Assembly (NCBI GenBank): GCA_947058225.1
Contig: CAMSGF010000025.1
Location: forward strand, 1-8,775
Direction: 5' to 3'
Source: an uncultured Eubacteriaceae bacterium
GTDB taxonomy: Bacteria > Bacillota > Clostridia > Eubacteriales > Anaerofustaceae
DNA: 8,775 nucleotides
Numbering within the stretch: the stretch's first letter is position 1; every line of letters starts with the position of its first letter. The notes below the pieces were generated by a model, which was not told where the DNA came from, ran no database searches, and saw only the letters and a list, made by a program, of their open reading frames with translations. The position numbers and the translations under genes were made by a program. Positions 6,587 to 8,775 of this stretch are shown here, piece by piece.

Positions 6587-8428
6587 ATGCCTACAATAAT
6601 CAATGAAAACAGCACACCAAGGGATAAATGTCTGTATGCTTTAAAAATGTTACAACTTGAGCTTTTAACCGAAATTGACAGAATATGCAGAAAATATAAT
6701 ATTCCATACTACGTCAGTGGAGGAACATGTCTTGGTGCAGTAAGGCATCAAGGCTTTATTCCGTGGGATGATGATGTTGACATAGAATTATTTAAAAGTA
6801 ATTTTTTAAAATTAGTAGAGGTATGCAAAAAAGAATTGGACCATACAAAATATGAACTTGTATACTGTGATGATAACCATCCGGAAAGATTTGAAAGGCA
6901 CGCAAGATTAAGACTTAAAGGAACCACACAGTCTTTTGTAATAGATAAAAGGCAAAATTCAAAAATAAAAAACTCAATACATATAGATATAATTCCACTC
7001 ATATCCCTTCCAAACGATGAAAAAAAGAGAAGAAAATTATCTACTAAATTATATTATTTAAAGCTTTTTTTATATTTTAAGGATAAGGGAATTGCAAAAG
7101 ATATTCCTGAAAAATATCAAACATTAATTTATAAAATCTTAAACAAATTATCTTTTAAAACACTTCATAAAATAAATAATTATTATGAAAACAGATGTAA
7201 AAAGCCTACCGACTACGTGCTGGATACATCGTTTGAACACGGAAATTATATGGGAACACCATCTTCGTGGAGAAAAGATACAGTTGACCTTCAGTTTGAG
7301 AACTTAACAGTTATGGCACCCATAAATTATATGAATTATCTTGAATACTTTTATGGCAAAGATTGTATGAAACTTCCAAAACCGATACAAAGAACTTCAC
7401 ACAGATGGGGAGAAGTTTCGCTTGGGAAATATGAAAAAAATTTCGACCTGCCTAAAGATTATAAAAAATATTTGATAAGTTATCTAAATGAAGAAAGACT
7501 TATTCAGGCAAAAAAACTTTGTCTTGACATAATAGATGAAATTGAAAGACTTTGTTCTATACATGATATAAACTATTATGTAACAGGAAATGATGCGTTA
7601 TATGAAGCTTTAGACGTAGAAGAGTACGGTACATTTTGGAGAAATAATGTATGTGTGTCAATGGATGAAAAAAACTTAAAGAAATTCGAGAAGTTAGCTT
7701 TAAAAGACTTAGATAAAAAATATTTTTATCAGAATATGAACACTGATTCAGATTATAAATTGTATCATTCAAAAATAAGACTAAATGATACTATATTCAG
7801 AGATACCACGACATTCCCTGCCGATATACATTTGGGAGTGTGGGTTGATATAGATGTGCTGGTAAACAGCACAGATGATGAAGCTTTAAGAAAAAAACAA
7901 ATTGAAGAATATAAAGAAATTTATCATAAAATAAGGCTAAAATGGCTATTTAACGGGAAAAGAATATTACAACTTTCAAAAGAAAATCAAAAAATAAGAA
8001 AATCGTTAAACAATACTTCCTTAAAAGAACTTATAAAAGAAAGAGATGAAATACTAAAACGATATAAAAATGAAGTTTCAAACTATTACATATCTGCAAT
8101 AAATATAAACGCGAACACAAGTGCTCATTTAAAAAAAGCATATTTTGGAAAAGGAGAAACAATTAATTATTTAAAACATAACTATAAATTTCCCAATAAT
8201 TTAACTAAATATAAAAATGCAATTTTTAAAGATAACAAAAATATCAAAAAAAGTATAAATAAAATGGCAGATACTAAAACAAATGATATAGAAAGATATA
8301 AAAATAATACTATAAAATTAAGCGATAAGACAAAAGAATCAATCAACAAAAAAATAGGTCATTTTGAACTTGGCATCTATGACCATCCCGACTATAAAAT
8401 AACAGTAGAAGAATTAGATAATAATTAA
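6587..8428 (+). CDS. tandem two-domain LicD-family protein with degenerate second domain
   Basis: LicD proteins are nucleotidyltransferase-fold enzymes; the best known transfers phosphocholine to teichoic acids, and relatives add other phospho-substituents to glycans. This 613-residue protein is about twice the usual length. The first half (about 15-290) has an intact active site: YYVSGGTCLGAVRHQGFIPW (41-60), DDDVD (61-65) and HIDIIPL (132-138). The second half (about 305-530) repeats the fold: an equivalent helix, YYVTGNDAL (330-338), then WRNNVCV (351-357) where the aspartate motif should be, and GVWVDIDVL (417-425). The tail (about 540-590) is rich in Lys and Asn. The first domain is therefore probably catalytic and the second non-catalytic. 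No signal peptide or membrane segment is visible, so it should be cytoplasmic. AGGAG (6576-6580) lies six bases before the ATG. The substrate cannot be read from sequence. Confidence 0.87.
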   Translation: MPTIINENSTPRDKCLYALKMLQLELLTEIDRICRKYNIPYYVSGGTCLGAVRHQGFIPWDDDVDIELFKSNFLKLVEVCKKELDHTKYELVYCDDNHPERFERHARLRLKGTTQSFVIDKRQNSKIKNSIHIDIIPLISLPNDEKKRRKLSTKLYYLKLFLYFKDKGIAKDIPEKYQTLIYKILNKLSFKTLHKINNYYENRCKKPTDYVLDTSFEHGNYMGTPSSWRKDTVDLQFENLTVMAPINYMNYLEYFYGKDCMKLPKPIQRTSHRWGEVSLGKYEKNFDLPKDYKKYLISYLNEERLIQAKKLCLDIIDEIERLCSIHDINYYVTGNDALYEALDVEEYGTFWRNNVCVSMDEKNLKKFEKLALKDLDKKYFYQNMNTDSDYKLYHSKIRLNDTIFRDTTTFPADIHLGVWVDIDVLVNSTDDEALRKKQIEEYKEIYHKIRLKWLFNGKRILQLSKENQKIRKSLNNTSLKELIKERDEILKRYKNEVSNYYISAININANTSAHLKKAYFGKGETINYLKHNYKFPNNLTKYKNAIFKDNKNIKKSINKMADTKTNDIERYKNNTIKLSDKTKESINKKIGHFELGIYDHPDYKITVEELDNN

Positions 8429-8446
8429 ATGATATTTTTATTATAT

Positions 8447-8481
8447 AAAAAGTTCGTTCAGATACTGAATGAGCTTTTTTT
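8447..8481 (+). terminator. intrinsic terminator after licD
   Basis: Arms AAAAAGTTCGTTCAG (8447-8461) and CTGAATGAGCTTTTT (8465-8479) form a 15-pair stem with two G-U wobbles around a three-base loop. The stem ends in a T run (8475-8481). It starts 18 bases after the licD stop codon and ends the lipoprotein-licD unit. Confidence 0.88.
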
Positions 8482-8497
8482 CATTTATATTACCAAA

Positions 8498-8540
8498 GTA
8501 TAACAACAAAAACAAAAGTTATACAATATAATTTATACAA
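8498..8540. repeat. short inverted and direct repeats in the spacer after licD
   Basis: GTATAAC (8498-8504) and GTTATAC (8518-8524) are inverted copies 13 bases apart, and TTATACAA occurs directly at 8519-8526 and 8533-8540. A TATAAT lies between the direct copies (8527-8532) but has no matching -35. They may be regulator-binding sites or chance in AT-rich DNA. The rest of 8482-8616 shows nothing I can support. Confidence 0.3.
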
Positions 8541-8621
8541 TTAATATATAAACATATATAAATACATCACTATAAATCACATTAATATGATAAGTATGTT
8601 TTCTCATAGCATATAAATGTC

Positions 8622-8631
8622 AAAAAAGGAG
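8622..8631 (+). promoter_or_regulatory. strong ribosome binding site without a standard start codon behind it
   Basis: AAAAAAGGAG is as strong as the sites of the neighbouring genes, but no ATG, GTG or TTG lies at a usable distance. At the ideal eight-base spacing stands ATA (8640-8642), which opens the 44-codon frame. The same A run forms an A-AAA-AAG heptamer in the frame of the ATG at 8617. Confidence 0.5.
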
Positions 8632-8639
8632 ATACTTTT

Positions 8640-8774
8640 ATAGGTAAACTTAAGTATATATTAAGACAGAATAAGCAGGGTACACACAGACTGCTATTCA
8701 GTTTCCCTAGTACTTCATACTCTAAAAAAGGGAATATCTTTAATGAGTTTATAAAGCAAATGTTGTATGATTAA
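8640..8774 (+). CDS. candidate 44-codon small protein or gene remnant lacking a standard start
   Basis: The frame reads IGKLKYILRQNKQG... to ...FNEFIKQMLYD and ends at TAA 8772-8774, one base before the window edge. Its composition is clearly less AT-rich than the spacer before it and looks coding. The codon at the best distance from the ribosome binding site is ATA instead of ATG. Upstream the frame stays open to a TAG at 8607-8609. An ATG at 8617 lies in the neighbouring frame and gives only MSKKEILL before a stop; a -1 shift at its A-AAA-AAG would join it to this frame, but no ribosome binding site precedes that ATG. I do not recognise the peptide. Possibilities are a small basic protein with a rare ATA start, a decayed gene with a mutated start, a frameshifted product, or a sequencing error in the A run. 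Confidence 0.35.
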   Translation: MGKLKYILRQNKQGTHRLLFSFPSTSYSKKGNIFNEFIKQMLYD

Positions 8775-8775
8775 G

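Noticed and set aside
8497..8540. Minus-strand promoter TTGTAT-18-TATACT
   Set aside because: It would transcribe directly into the licD terminator and there is no minus-strand gene downstream; AT-rich DNA readily supplies such matches.

Overview
This window looks like chromosomal DNA of a low-GC, endospore-forming Firmicute, most likely of the Clostridia. The evidence is a full-length spoIIE, strong AGGAG-type ribosome binding sites, very AT-rich spacers, and family features typical of Clostridia. TGA is used as a stop codon by two genes, so the genetic code is the standard bacterial one. I cannot name the genus from sequence reading alone.

Layout. Positions 1-605 hold no convincing gene. 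There is a GC-rich scrap at the very edge, then a long AT-rich spacer with a degenerate direct repeat and a perfect AT-only hairpin. Positions 606-3578 are a three-gene operon on the minus strand, read from right to left: a U32-family protein with an RlhA-like architecture, then tadA (tRNA adenosine deaminase), then ppiB (cyclophilin). The genes overlap by 1 and 4 bases, each has its own Shine-Dalgarno sequence, and the operon ends at a clear hairpin terminator. A 150-base divergent intergenic region separates it from spoIIE (3729-6077, plus strand), the sporulation phosphatase that activates sigma-F. A new promoter at about 6109-6139 then precedes a small lipoprotein gene (6172-6552) and a two-domain LicD-family gene (6587-8428), which ends at a strong terminator (8447-8481). 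The last 290 bases are AT-rich spacer followed by a 44-codon open frame with a good ribosome binding site but no standard start codon.

How the genes relate. The minus-strand operon groups functions in RNA modification and protein folding: wobble inosine in tRNA, a probable Fe-S RNA hydroxylase, and prolyl isomerisation. SpoIIE stands alone, without the tilS/hpt/ftsH neighbours often found beside it. The lipoprotein and LicD protein form a probable two-gene cell-envelope unit, in which LicD would transfer a phospho-linked substituent to a surface glycopolymer. No CRISPR array, insertion sequence, tRNA or rRNA was recognised. The most unusual items are the LicD protein, whose second nucleotidyltransferase-like half has lost its catalytic aspartates, and the start-less small frame at the right edge, which sits beside an A-AAA-AAG slippery sequence.
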